64,000 nucleotides of DNA from JANQEU01 sp965601455. Its GTDB lineage: Bacteria; Bacteroidota; Bacteroidia; Cytophagales; Cyclobacteriaceae. Under the pieces are notes generated by a model. It searched no databases. It was not told the DNA's origin and saw only the letters and a program-made list of their open reading frames with translations. How positions within the stretch are numbered: the stretch's first letter is position 1; every line of letters starts with the position of its first letter. Shown here piece after piece: positions 1 to 9,473 of this stretch. The stretch lies in assembly GCA_965601455.1 (NCBI GenBank), contig OZ271831.1, positions 62,001 through 126,000 on the forward strand. The letters are read 5' to 3'. A program made the position numbers and the translations under genes.

Positions 1-3000
1 CTGCAGAGGACTTGTCAACGAGCACCTGGACAGTCAAAGTGACATTTGAGCCTAATGATGAATCGGATATAACGTCTTTTAATATCCCGGGTCAGGTAAG
101 TTCGACTATCAGTGCGGTAGCACCTACGATAGAGGTGGTAATGCCTTATGGAACAGATGTGACTAGTCTGTTGCCAACAATAGGTGCATCTGCGGAAGCC
201 AGCATTTCTCCGACGACTGCCCAGGATTTCACGAACCCGGTAGTCTATACTGTAACCGCAGAAGATTTATCGACAACCGATTGGACAGTGACAGTTACCA
301 TTGCTCCTAATGATGAGGCTGAGATTACCTCATTTAGTCTACCTGGTCAGGTCAGTTCACAGGTAAACGCAGGGCTTCAAACCATAGACGTGGTTATGCC
401 TTTTGGCGCGAACGTTACAAGTTTGTTGGCAACTATCGGAGTTTCTGCAGAAGCAGGTGTTAGCCCTACAACAGCGCAAGACTTCACCAGTCCTGTCGTG
501 TACACCGTTACAGCAGAGGATGGATCAACGAAGGACTGGACAGTTACGGTGACGGTTGGTCCTAGCAGCGATGCAGAAATCATATCTTTCAGTCTGCCAG
601 GTCAGGTGAGTTCACAAATTAATTCCGGATCGGCTACGATTGACGTTGTAATGCCATTTGGTTCAAATATCTCGAATCTATTGGCAACAATCGGAGTATC
701 TATCCAAGCCGGCGTATCTCCTTTGACCGCTCAGGACTATGCTACGCCTGTAGTTTACACAGTTACAGCAGGGGATGGATCAACGAAGGATTGGACAGTT
801 ACAGTCACGATCGCTCCGAATGACGAAGCCGAGATCACATCATTTAGTCTACCGGGTCAGGTAAGTTCACAAATCAATGCTGGTCCGCATACGATTGACG
901 TGACAATGCCTTTTGGTTCTAGTATTTCTAATCTGTTGGCAACAATTGGTTTATCGGCTCAGGCAGGAGTAACTCCGATTACGTCCCAGGACTTTACCAA
1001 TCCCGTAGTTTACACGGTTACTGCAGGAGATGGATCCACAAAGGATTGGACAGTCACGGTAACCATTGCCCCGAATGATGAGGCGGAGATTATATCTTTT
1101 AACCTTCCGGGTCAGGGGAGTTCCCAAATCAACACCGGACCGCAGACGATTGATGTTGTCATGCCTTTTGGCACAGACGTCACAAATTTACTGGCATCAG
1201 TAGGCGTTTCCCCGGAAGCCGCCGTATCACCTACAACCGCACAAGACTTTACCACTTCGGTAGTTTATACGGTTACAGCGGGGGATGGATCAACCAAGGC
1301 TTGGACGGTTACAATTACTATTGCACCGAATGATGAATCCGAGGTTACCTCATTCAGTCTTCCAGGACAGGTAAGTACCCAAATTAACTCGGGGCTACGG
1401 ACAATTGACGTTGTAATGCCTTACGGCGTGGACGTAAGTAATCTATTGCCCACAATTAGTGTATCAGCTGAAGCAAGCATGACGCCGACTGTTGCCCAGG
1501 ACTTCACTAATCCTGTGGTTTATACTATCACCGCAGGGGATTTATCAACGAGCAACTGGACTGCCACTGTTGGTTTTGCACCGAATGATGAGGCTGAGAT
1601 TACGTCCTTTAGCATTCCGGGTCAGTTGAGTTCGACCATAAGTGCAGGAGCTCAAACAATTAATGTGGTAGTACCTTTTGGCGCTAATATTTCCAGTCTA
1701 TTGCCAACGATAGGTGTATCAGCCGAAGCTATTGTCTCACCCACATCTGCACAGGATTTTTCCACACCAATAGTTTATACCGTGACTGCCGAGGATACCT
1801 CATCAAAAGACTGGACAGTAACGGTAACAGAAGGTGCGGCCAGAACTGATAAGGATATTGTTTCATTTGATCTAGCCGATCAAACTGGTTCTGCCACCAT
1901 TAATACGGCTCAAAAAACGGTACAAATTGAAGTACAATTCGGAACGGATTTGTCAAAATTGTCACCATCGATTACAGTTTCCGGAGGGGCTTCTATTGCT
2001 CCTGAGAGTGATATTGAAAAAGATTTTAGTAGTTCGGTGACATATACGGTTACTGCTGAAGACGGTAGTACGCAGGACTGGACGGTATCTGTTTCGGTTG
2101 CCGATAATACCGAAAACGAAATTCTGACATTTGTCCTTGCCGAGCAGGTTTCCGACGCGACTATAAATTCCACCGATAAGACAGTTTCACTGACTGTTGC
2201 AAATGGGACAGACCTAATGAGCCTGGTTCCGACAATATCGATTTCAGATAGTGCATCAATTAACCCACCAAGTGGTGTAGCTCAGGATTTTTCTTCTGAG
2301 TTAACCTATACGGTTACAGCTGAAAATGGAGCGACACAAGACTGGACCATAACTGTTTCCAAACAATTGTCTTCAGCCAAGGAGATTAAATCGTTCACAA
2401 TTGATGGAATTGCGGCGTCTATTGACTCAGCAAATGCGTTGGTTTCTATCGAAGTTGGGGCATCAACGGATATTATGACTTTAGCACCTCTGGTGACAAC
2501 TTCAGCTGGCGCTACGGTAACCCCATCAAGCGGGACAACTATAGATTTTTCTGATACCGTCGATTACGTTGTGACTGCGGAGGATGCTTCAGTAAAGAAT
2601 TGGAAGGTTGTGGTGACCAAAGCTGAAGAGTTGAGTTCAGCGAAGGAAATCATTTCTTTCTCGTTCGCTGAACAGACTGGACCAGCAACAATCGTAACGA
2701 ATACAAGTTTAGTATCTATCGAAGTGGTAGAAAGCACTGATTTGACATCTCTTACTCCATCAATAGGTGTTTCTGAGGGAGCATCGGTTAACCCTGGTTC
2801 AGGTATTTCTCAGGATTTTTCCAATGCTTTCACTTATACAATTATGGCAGAGGATGGGACGAGCCAGCAATGGACCGTAGAGGTATCAGTCGAGAGAATA
2901 CTAAGCTCTGAAAATGATATCCTGAGTTTCTCACTACCGGGTGAAGTATCACCAGCGTCTATTGATAGCGAGAATCATTCAATAACTATTGAGGTCTTGG

Positions 3001-3434
3001 GAGGAACTGATGTTTCAGCATTAACTCCAACCATTGAGGTCTCTGAAGGGGCTACTATCAATCCATCATCCGGAGAGACCATTGACTTCTCCAACACGGT
3101 TTCATTTACTGTGACTTCCGAGGATGGGACTTTGCAAAGTTGGACAGTGACGGTGGAAGTACAGGTCCAGGAAATTACAGGATTGAATGAAAGAGTGAGT
3201 ATCAATATTTTCCCTAATCCAACATCCGACAGGGTTAGAGTGCAAATGGAAAACGGTTCTGAGAATGGTATCATCCAATTATTAAATATCGAGGGTAGCC
3301 TGTTAAAGCAAAAGGGATTCCAGGGAGAGCAGGAATTTATATTGAGCAATCATCCAGCGGGTATATATATGATTCGTATCATAGAGTCAGGCAGCGGAAA
3401 AATCCACAACAACAGAGTCCTGAAACTTGATTAA
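1..3434 (+). CDS. T9SS-sorted repeat surface protein, 5'-truncated
   Basis: The reading frame is open from the first bases, so the gene starts upstream of the window; a TTG near position 12 lies inside a repeat and is not a real start. About 1143 residues are visible. They form twelve complete beta-rich repeats of about 85-90 residues, each with a core like FGTDVTSL, then QDF, then YTVTAEDGS and DWTVTV. The first seven are near-uniform and the last five more divergent. The repeats resemble the DUF5018-type domains of Bacteroidota surface proteins (family name from memory). The C-terminus has NPTSDRV and ends in a T9SS type A sorting domain (HPAGIYMIRI, then NNRVLKLD), so the product should be exported by the type IX system and anchored to or released from the cell surface. 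An adhesin-like or structural role is inference; no catalytic domain is visible. Confidence 0.9.
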   Translation, partial: AEDLSTSTWTVKVTFEPNDESDITSFNIPGQVSSTISAVAPTIEVVMPYGTDVTSLLPTIGASAEASISPTTAQDFTNPVVYTVTAEDLSTTDWTVTVTIAPNDEAEITSFSLPGQVSSQVNAGLQTIDVVMPFGANVTSLLATIGVSAEAGVSPTTAQDFTSPVVYTVTAEDGSTKDWTVTVTVGPSSDAEIISFSLPGQVSSQINSGSATIDVVMPFGSNISNLLATIGVSIQAGVSPLTAQDYATPVVYTVTAGDGSTKDWTVTVTIAPNDEAEITSFSLPGQVSSQINAGPHTIDVTMPFGSSISNLLATIGLSAQAGVTPITSQDFTNPVVYTVTAGDGSTKDWTVTVTIAPNDEAEIISFNLPGQGSSQINTGPQTIDVVMPFGTDVTNLLASVGVSPEAAVSPTTAQDFTTSVVYTVTAGDGSTKAWTVTITIAPNDESEVTSFSLPGQVSTQINSGLRTIDVVMPYGVDVSNLLPTISVSAEASMTPTVAQDFTNPVVYTITAGDLSTSNWTATVGFAPNDEAEITSFSIPGQLSSTISAGAQTINVVVPFGANISSLLPTIGVSAEAIVSPTSAQDFSTPIVYTVTAEDTSSKDWTVTVTEGAARTDKDIVSFDLADQTGSATINTAQKTVQIEVQFGTDLSKLSPSITVSGGASIAPESDIEKDFSSSVTYTVTAEDGSTQDWTVSVSVADNTENEILTFVLAEQVSDATINSTDKTVSLTVANGTDLMSLVPTISISDSASINPPSGVAQDFSSELTYTVTAENGATQDWTITVSKQLSSAKEIKSFTIDGIAASIDSANALVSIEVGASTDIMTLAPLVTTSAGATVTPSSGTTIDFSDTVDYVVTAEDASVKNWKVVVTKAEELSSAKEIISFSFAEQTGPATIVTNTSLVSIEVVESTDLTSLTPSIGVSEGASVNPGSGISQDFSNAFTYTIMAEDGTSQQWTVEVSVERILSSENDILSFSLPGEVSPASIDSENHSITIEVLGGTDVSALTPTIEVSEGATINPSSGETIDFSNTVSFTVTSEDGTLQSWTVTVEVQVQEITGLNERVSINIFPNPTSDRVRVQMENGSENGIIQLLNIEGSLLKQKGFQGEQEFILSNHPAGIYMIRIIESGSGKIHNNRVLKLD
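51..1835 (+). repeat. Seven in-frame 255-bp tandem repeats
   Basis: Units begin at 51, 306, 561, 816, 1071, 1326 and 1581. Each is exactly 255 bp and encodes 85 residues starting PNDEAEI or a close variant. Units 2 to 6 share long stretches at nucleotide level, for example the segments encoding FGxxxxNLLATIG and DGSTKDWTVTV. The exact period and high identity suggest recent amplification by unequal recombination or slippage. Because 255 is divisible by three, copy-number change keeps the frame. Confidence 0.9.
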
Positions 3435-3435
3435 T
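3345..3435 (+). repeat. 91-bp sorting-domain repeat, copy 1
   Basis: This segment encodes the last 29 residues of the sorting domain plus the stop. It is identical, base for base, to 9312-9402 in the next gene. Similarity continues, with a few changes and a one-base gap, through the start of the downstream terminator. Immediately upstream the two genes differ even at synonymous positions. Confidence 0.95.
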
Positions 3436-3453
3436 AGAATCAATTTCAAAAGG

Positions 3454-3485
3454 AAAGGGGCGGTCAATTGACAACCCCTTTTTTA
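3454..3485 (+). terminator. Rho-independent terminator
   Basis: AAAGGGG pairs with CCCCTTTT around an inner GTCAATTGAC palindrome and is followed by a T-rich run. It lies about 20 bp after the stop codon of the first repeat protein and probably ends its transcript. Confidence 0.8.
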
Positions 3486-3514
3486 TTTCTACTCAACCGT
3501 GTCAAGTGGATGAT

Positions 3515-3540
3515 AGTGGTTGATCTCATAATTGACCACT
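3515..3540. other. Intergenic imperfect inverted repeat
   Basis: AGTGGTTGAT and ATTGACCACT can pair over 10 positions, two of them G-U, around a 6-base loop. No T-tract follows on either strand, so it does not look like a terminator. It sits about 90 bp upstream of the LRR gene and could be an operator or leader hairpin, or chance. The rest of the 3486-3626 gap shows nothing clear. Confidence 0.3.
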
Positions 3541-3626
3541 GGGATAGTAAGAAAAAAAATTACTGTTAGGATGTTCACGTTTCTGATTGAGCGCTACTAA
3601 TAACATGTATCTAAAAATACCCGCTC

Positions 3627-6600
3627 ATGAAAAACATAACATACCTAACCATAATCCGATATACTGTTTTGCTGGTATTCGGGTTGCTTTTTGCTTCGGC
3701 GGCCATAGCTCAAAATGTAACTTTCGTTGATGATGATTTTAGACTTGCCTTAGTAGCGCACGATCCTGTAGTCGATCTAAACGGAGACAATCAGATTCAG
3801 ATTTCCGAAGCCAATGCCTACACAGGAACGCTAATTTTAGAGAATAAGAATATTTCAGATCTGACTGGGATTGAGGAGTTCACCTCTATTACCAGATTAT
3901 TTGCGGGACAAAATACGTTCACCACAGTTGACATTTCTAAAAATACCGATTTGACCTACCTATCCATTCACACCAATGGCATGACCGCTCTGGACATTTC
4001 GATGAACACAGAGCTTGACACTTTGATCATTTATTCCAACAGCCTTGATGGAATAGATTTTAGCAACAACACAAAACTGAAATATATAAATGCAAATTTC
4101 AATAATGTTACTAGCATTGATGTGACAAATCTGACTTTGCTTGAGGTGTTAGCATTCGCAAGCAATCAGCTAAACTCGGTTGATGTAAGAAGCAATCCTA
4201 ATTTACTGTGGTTTATAGTTAGTGATAACAATCTCAACTCCGTCGACATTAGTAATAATCTAGAGTTGTTTTATCTATCCGTTGCTTCAAATAATATTTC
4301 TGATATTGACCTAAGTGATGCTCCTGATCTGACTCAGCTAGTGGCTAGTGAAAATAATTTAACAGAGCTAGATCTCTCAAATAACCCTCTGTTAACTTTT
4401 TTGTTAATTGGAGGTAATGATTTTTCAACTCTAGATCTAAGTCAAAATAATGCTCTGCAAACGGTTTTTGTTAACAGTAGTCCGATGCTTCAATTATTGA
4501 ATCTGGCGAATGGGAACAACGAGGCGATTACATCATTTAATTCAACTTTGACACCTAACCTTCAATGCATCCAGGTAGATAATGTTGCTTATGCAGAAGC
4601 AAACTTCACTGGGATTGATGGAGCGAATTCCTTTAGTACGGATTGTTCCGTGCAAATTCCTGATGATAACTTCAAATCGGCTTTATTAGCACATGATCCT
4701 CCTATTGATGCAAATGCTGATGGCTTACTTTTCAAATTCGAAGCGGAGCAATTTACCGGCACACTAAATGTCAGTTCCAGTAATATTAGTGATCTCAGTG
4801 GAATCGAGTTTTTCACGGGTATCACAGGGTTGAACGTAAGTGGAAATTCCTTGACCACCCTTGACATTTCCTTATTAACTGATTTGACCTCATTAGATGC
4901 ATCCTCCAATAACCTATCGGAACTAAACCTAAAAAACGGGAATAATTCTGCTATTCTGACTTTTGATATTCGAGGGAACGCAAATCTAAAATGTGTTGAA
5001 GTGGGTAATTTGGATCATGCTACATCGACATGGACCAATAAGGATTCTCAAACGACCTATGACACAAATTGCTCCTTAGGTTTTGTCGATCCAAACTTTA
5101 AGTCCGCTTTGCTTACCAATGCAGCGACTATCGATGTTAATATGGACGGTGAAATCGGTGCTGTTGAAGTGTCGAACTTCTCAGGAATTATAAATATTTC
5201 AAATAAGAGTGTTTCGAATCCAGCGGAAATCGCACTATTCAGCAACGCAGTAGGATTTATAGCGGACAATAATCAAATTCAATTTCTTGACCTAAGTCAA
5301 AACACTTCTCTGACACAAGTGTCTGTAGCCAACAACTCACTTACCTTCCTCAATATTTCGAATGGAAATAACACCAATTTTAGTTCTTTCGACGCCACTG
5401 GAAACGATGAACTTAGTTGTATAACGGTTGATGATGTTGCCTACTCCAACTCCAATTGGACTAATATTCCTGCTGGTTCGGGTTTTGGAACAGATTGTCC
5501 GGTTTACATTCCAGATACCAATTTTGAAACTGCTCTCTTGGCTAATAGCCAGAACATTGATCTGAATGATAATAACATCATTGAGTACAGCGAAGCCGTG
5601 GCTTTCACGGGTAGAATCAACGTAAATTATAGTAGTATCACTGATTTCACCGGTATAGAGGCTTTTGTAAATGCTACCGAGTTCTATGCCGTTGATAATG
5701 CCGCTACATCAATAGACTTATCTAAAAATGTATCACTTGAGCTGATTAATCTGGATCAAAATGATCTTACAGAAATAGATGTCAGTAAAAACCAGGCATT
5801 AACTGTTCTACTCGTGAGAAGGAATAAGCTCACGGAGTTGGATCTCTCAAATAATACTGCATTGGAAAGAATTTTCTGTGGAAATATCTTCTCTTCCGAT
5901 TTCAATCAGGTATCTCTCAACAGAATCCAAAGCCTCGATTTCAGTAATAATCCAAATCTCACCTATGTCGATGTATTTAGCACTATTGTAAATACTATCA
6001 ACCTGGATAACGGAAATAATGGAGCGATTACTGATGGTTTTCAAATTCGAAACAGTCCAAACCTATCATGCATTACCGTTAGCGATGCAGACCTTCTTCA
6101 AGCGAGGTATGATGCTGGTGTGCATTATGATGTCGGTTTGTCATTTTCCGAAGAGGGATGCCCTCCACCTATTCCGGATCCCAACTTTAGGGCTGCGCTC
6201 TTTGCTCATGATCCCGTGATCGATACGGATGATGATGGATTGATTACACTTTCTGAAGCTGCCGCATTAACAGGAAAATTGGATGTATCAGCTTCATCTA
6301 TAAATAATCTATCAGGAATTGAAATGTTTGTCAATATCACTGAATTAGATATTTCATCCAATGTGAATATCGGTGATTTAGACCTTTCAAATTCGACAGC
6401 CTTAATTCGAATTGACGGTCGGGCAAGTGAATTGACCTCATTGGATGTCTCAGGTTTAACTCATCTGGTTGAATTAGATCTTGGGTTCAACGATTTGTCT
6501 ATCCTCAATCTGGATGATAATACAGCTTTGCAAATTCTGGATGTTGACAGGAATGAATTTATGACTATCGATTTAGATAATAATACAAACCTGGTGGTGC

Positions 6601-9401
6601 TGGATGTTCAAAGAAACCAAATCACGACACTCGATCTTACTTCCAATACAAAACTTGAGGTGCTCACAGCTAATGACAATGGCATGACGTCATTAGATCT
6701 TTTTGGATTGACTGTTCTGTCGAATGTAAACGTCAAAAATAATGGATTAACCAATCTCGACTTAAGCTCAAATACCGGACTGGATACTCTTGATGTTTTT
6801 GAAAACTCTTTAGTGTCGCTGGATGTAAGTAACAATCCAAATCTGGTTTTCTTGAGTGCTATGCAGAATTCGTTAACCACTTTAACCCTGGGAACAAATC
6901 CAGAATTGGAATATTTGGCTTTCAGAAATAATAGCGTATCTGAGTTAGATATATCTGGTGCGCCTAAGTTGGAAAGACTAATTGCTCAGGATAATAGTAT
7001 CTCTGAAATTGACTTAGCATCCAATGGGAATCTTCTTTACATAGATCTTTATAATAATCCTATTGGCGCCATTGATGTGAGTCAAAACCCGCTACTCGAG
7101 CAGCTTTATCTTTCAGAAACTAATATTTCGTCTTTGGACGTTAGTCATAACCCAAACTTGACAGAGCTAGGCTTCAGAAATGCAAATGTTTCCGATCTCA
7201 ATCTTGGAGAAAATACAGGTATTAGAGAATTAAATGGAAGCAGTAATAACCTGACGGAGATAGACGTAAGTGCCTTGGTGGATCTGGAATACCTTTATCT
7301 TGATAACAACCAATTCACCTCACTGGATTTGAGTAATAATCCGATATTGGAGGAAATCAGTATAACCGAAAACAGTTTGATTTTTCTCAACATTGCCAAT
7401 GGTAACAATGAAAATGCTTCACTTTCTGCAACCGATAATCCCAATCTTCCATGTATAACTGTTGATAATGTAACCTATGCCGAAGAGAACTTCAATGAGG
7501 ACGTGGATTTGGGAGTCAGCTTCAGTCTTGGTTGTCCCGCAGTGGATTCTGACATTTTGAATTTTGAGTTATCAAATCAAATTGGAGATCCAGATATTGA
7601 TTTTGAAGCTCATACAATAACTATTAGTGTGCCCTTTGGAACGGATGTAACCGGATTAACTCCAACTATCACACTCCCAGTCGAGGCATCAATTTCACCT
7701 GAAAGTGGCACCAGCCAGGATTTCACCAATCCATTTTCCTACACGGTGACGGCAGCTGAGTCTTCTGTCACTCAGGATTGGGAAATCACTGTTGTAGTGG
7801 AGGACCCAAGAACGGAAGCAGAAATTACACTCTTTGTTCTGGAGGAACAGACGGGCTCAGCGGTCATCGACGGTAACCTAAGAACTATCAGTGTTAGTGT
7901 AGAGGCTGGTACCGACCTAAGTGGCCTGTCACCGACAATTGGACTTTCAGGCGGAGCCTCAATAGCTCCTGTCATTGATGGTTCTATTGATTTTTCCGAG
8001 CCGGTCACTTTCACTGTGACGGCAGAGGATGCTATCACCACAAATGACTGGGTAGTCACAATTACGGCAGCTCTTTACACAGGAACTGATATACTCACTT
8101 TCTCATTTGAAGATCAAACTTCTACTACCGCAATAAATGCCCAATCACACATTGTAGCGATTGAAGTTGCCCGAGGTACGGACCTAAACACACTTTCTCC
8201 AACCATAAGTGTATCTCCCGGAGCTACTGTATCTCCTGAAAGTGATGCCACTCAAAATTTCTCAAACGAGGTCATCTACACTGTTACCGCAGAAGATGGC
8301 AGTGTTCAAGAGTGGAAAGTCATTGTTAGTGAATTGAAATTGACTGGAAACGACATTCTGACATTTACCTTGAATGATCAGGTTTCTGAAGCCACGATTA
8401 ATGTGGAGGACCATATAATATCTATCCAAGTCAAAGCTGGTACCGACGTTACATCTCTATCACCGACAATTACTCTCTCTGAAGGAGCGACGATTGATGC
8501 TGCCAGTGGGGTTGCTCAGGATTTTTCTGATTCCGTTACTTACACCGTTACAGCTGAGAATGGAGATGCTCAGGAATGGAAGGTTGGAGTTTCAGTAGAG
8601 GTAATTCTAAGTCCTGACAATGAAATAATCAGTTTTGAATTGCCAGAGCAGCTCAATCCTGCCATCATTGATAAGGCCAATCACACGATCTCATTAGTAG
8701 TGGTCGCTGGAACTGATCTGACTTCCCTTATACCAACGATAGGTGTGTCTTCCGAAGCTTCTATTACTCCAGGATCCGGTTCAACCCAAGACTTCAGTTC
8801 TGAAGTTGAATACACTGTCACCGCTGAAGACGGAACTGCTCAGGAGTGGAAAGTGACGGTAACGGTAGAAGAGGTGCTCAGTGCTGAAAACGATATTATC
8901 CGGTTTTCTTTCAGTGGCCATTCAGCGACGTCAGAGATTGATATTGAAAATCACTTAGTAACCATTGAATTACCAATGGGAACCGATATTTCCACCATGA
9001 TACCGGAGATTGCTGTTTCTGAAGGAGCCTCCATTGACCCTGCTTCTGGTGAGGCTATTGATTTTACTAATCCCGTTTCGTTCATGGTCACTGCTGAAGA
9101 TGGATCTCAACAGTCCTGGACGATCACGGTTAAGGTGCTTCAAATAACGGGTATTCAAGATGAATTGGAGGTTCAGGTTTATCCAAACCCTACTTCAGAT
9201 AGGGTTGTAGTACGATATCAAAACCATTCGGAGAGTGTACTTCAGCTAATTAATCATGAAGGAAGACTACTTCTAGAAAGAAATCTACAACGACAGCAAA
9301 CTATAGAATTAAGCAATCATCCAGCGGGTATATATATGATTCGTATCATAGAGTCAGGCAGCGGAAAAATCCACAACAACAGAGTCCTGAAACTTGATTA
9401 A
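3627..9401 (+). CDS. T9SS-sorted leucine-rich-repeat surface protein
   Basis: A 1924-aa exported protein. Residues 1-29 are a signal peptide ending AAIAQ. Residues about 30-1300 hold five modules starting near residues 30, 342, 484, 626 and 848. Each begins with a FxxALL-type helix and an acidic EF-hand- or dockerin-like loop (DTDDDGLITLSEA in the fifth), continues as 21-residue leucine-rich repeats of the form LxxLxxxxNxLTxLDLSxN, and closes with a two-cysteine segment (LxCIxVD, then DC). From residue 1308 there are six DUF5018-like beta repeats like those of the preceding gene, then NPTSDRV and a T9SS type A sorting domain. It is a probable cell-surface binding or adhesion protein; the ligand is unknown. 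Spacing to the previous gene is 192 bp with a terminator between, so it is likely transcribed on its own. Confidence 0.93.
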   Translation: MKNITYLTIIRYTVLLVFGLLFASAAIAQNVTFVDDDFRLALVAHDPVVDLNGDNQIQISEANAYTGTLILENKNISDLTGIEEFTSITRLFAGQNTFTTVDISKNTDLTYLSIHTNGMTALDISMNTELDTLIIYSNSLDGIDFSNNTKLKYINANFNNVTSIDVTNLTLLEVLAFASNQLNSVDVRSNPNLLWFIVSDNNLNSVDISNNLELFYLSVASNNISDIDLSDAPDLTQLVASENNLTELDLSNNPLLTFLLIGGNDFSTLDLSQNNALQTVFVNSSPMLQLLNLANGNNEAITSFNSTLTPNLQCIQVDNVAYAEANFTGIDGANSFSTDCSVQIPDDNFKSALLAHDPPIDANADGLLFKFEAEQFTGTLNVSSSNISDLSGIEFFTGITGLNVSGNSLTTLDISLLTDLTSLDASSNNLSELNLKNGNNSAILTFDIRGNANLKCVEVGNLDHATSTWTNKDSQTTYDTNCSLGFVDPNFKSALLTNAATIDVNMDGEIGAVEVSNFSGIINISNKSVSNPAEIALFSNAVGFIADNNQIQFLDLSQNTSLTQVSVANNSLTFLNISNGNNTNFSSFDATGNDELSCITVDDVAYSNSNWTNIPAGSGFGTDCPVYIPDTNFETALLANSQNIDLNDNNIIEYSEAVAFTGRINVNYSSITDFTGIEAFVNATEFYAVDNAATSIDLSKNVSLELINLDQNDLTEIDVSKNQALTVLLVRRNKLTELDLSNNTALERIFCGNIFSSDFNQVSLNRIQSLDFSNNPNLTYVDVFSTIVNTINLDNGNNGAITDGFQIRNSPNLSCITVSDADLLQARYDAGVHYDVGLSFSEEGCPPPIPDPNFRAALFAHDPVIDTDDDGLITLSEAAALTGKLDVSASSINNLSGIEMFVNITELDISSNVNIGDLDLSNSTALIRIDGRASELTSLDVSGLTHLVELDLGFNDLSILNLDDNTALQILDVDRNEFMTIDLDNNTNLVVLDVQRNQITTLDLTSNTKLEVLTANDNGMTSLDLFGLTVLSNVNVKNNGLTNLDLSSNTGLDTLDVFENSLVSLDVSNNPNLVFLSAMQNSLTTLTLGTNPELEYLAFRNNSVSELDISGAPKLERLIAQDNSISEIDLASNGNLLYIDLYNNPIGAIDVSQNPLLEQLYLSETNISSLDVSHNPNLTELGFRNANVSDLNLGENTGIRELNGSSNNLTEIDVSALVDLEYLYLDNNQFTSLDLSNNPILEEISITENSLIFLNIANGNNENASLSATDNPNLPCITVDNVTYAEENFNEDVDLGVSFSLGCPAVDSDILNFELSNQIGDPDIDFEAHTITISVPFGTDVTGLTPTITLPVEASISPESGTSQDFTNPFSYTVTAAESSVTQDWEITVVVEDPRTEAEITLFVLEEQTGSAVIDGNLRTISVSVEAGTDLSGLSPTIGLSGGASIAPVIDGSIDFSEPVTFTVTAEDAITTNDWVVTITAALYTGTDILTFSFEDQTSTTAINAQSHIVAIEVARGTDLNTLSPTISVSPGATVSPESDATQNFSNEVIYTVTAEDGSVQEWKVIVSELKLTGNDILTFTLNDQVSEATINVEDHIISIQVKAGTDVTSLSPTITLSEGATIDAASGVAQDFSDSVTYTVTAENGDAQEWKVGVSVEVILSPDNEIISFELPEQLNPAIIDKANHTISLVVVAGTDLTSLIPTIGVSSEASITPGSGSTQDFSSEVEYTVTAEDGTAQEWKVTVTVEEVLSAENDIIRFSFSGHSATSEIDIENHLVTIELPMGTDISTMIPEIAVSEGASIDPASGEAIDFTNPVSFMVTAEDGSQQSWTITVKVLQITGIQDELEVQVYPNPTSDRVVVRYQNHSESVLQLINHEGRLLLERNLQRQQTIELSNHPAGIYMIRIIESGSGKIHNNRVLKLD

Positions 9402-9402
9402 T
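9312..9402 (+). repeat. 91-bp sorting-domain repeat, copy 2
   Basis: Identical at every base to 3345-3435. It covers the end of the sorting domain, the stop codon and one following base, and partial similarity extends into the terminator. Confidence 0.95.
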
Positions 9403-9422
9403 TGAATCAATTTTAAAAAAGA

Positions 9423-9454
9423 AAGGGGCTGTCGTTTCGACAGCCCCTTCTTTA
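9423..9454. terminator. Bidirectional terminator
   Basis: A perfect 12-bp stem (AAGGGGCTGTCG with CGACAGCCCCTT) and a TTT loop, followed by a T-rich stretch; A-rich sequence precedes it for the opposite strand. It lies between the convergent LRR gene and floA, so it can serve both. Confidence 0.85.
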
Positions 9455-9473
9455 TTTTATTACAGTTTCTAAA

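Noticed and set aside
51..1835. CRISPR-like array
   Set aside because: The 255-bp units are coding, contiguous and without spacers; no cas genes are nearby.
377..3349. Open frames on the minus strand inside the repeat gene
   Set aside because: They recur at repeat spacing, are antisense images of the beta repeats, and have no plausible start or domain.
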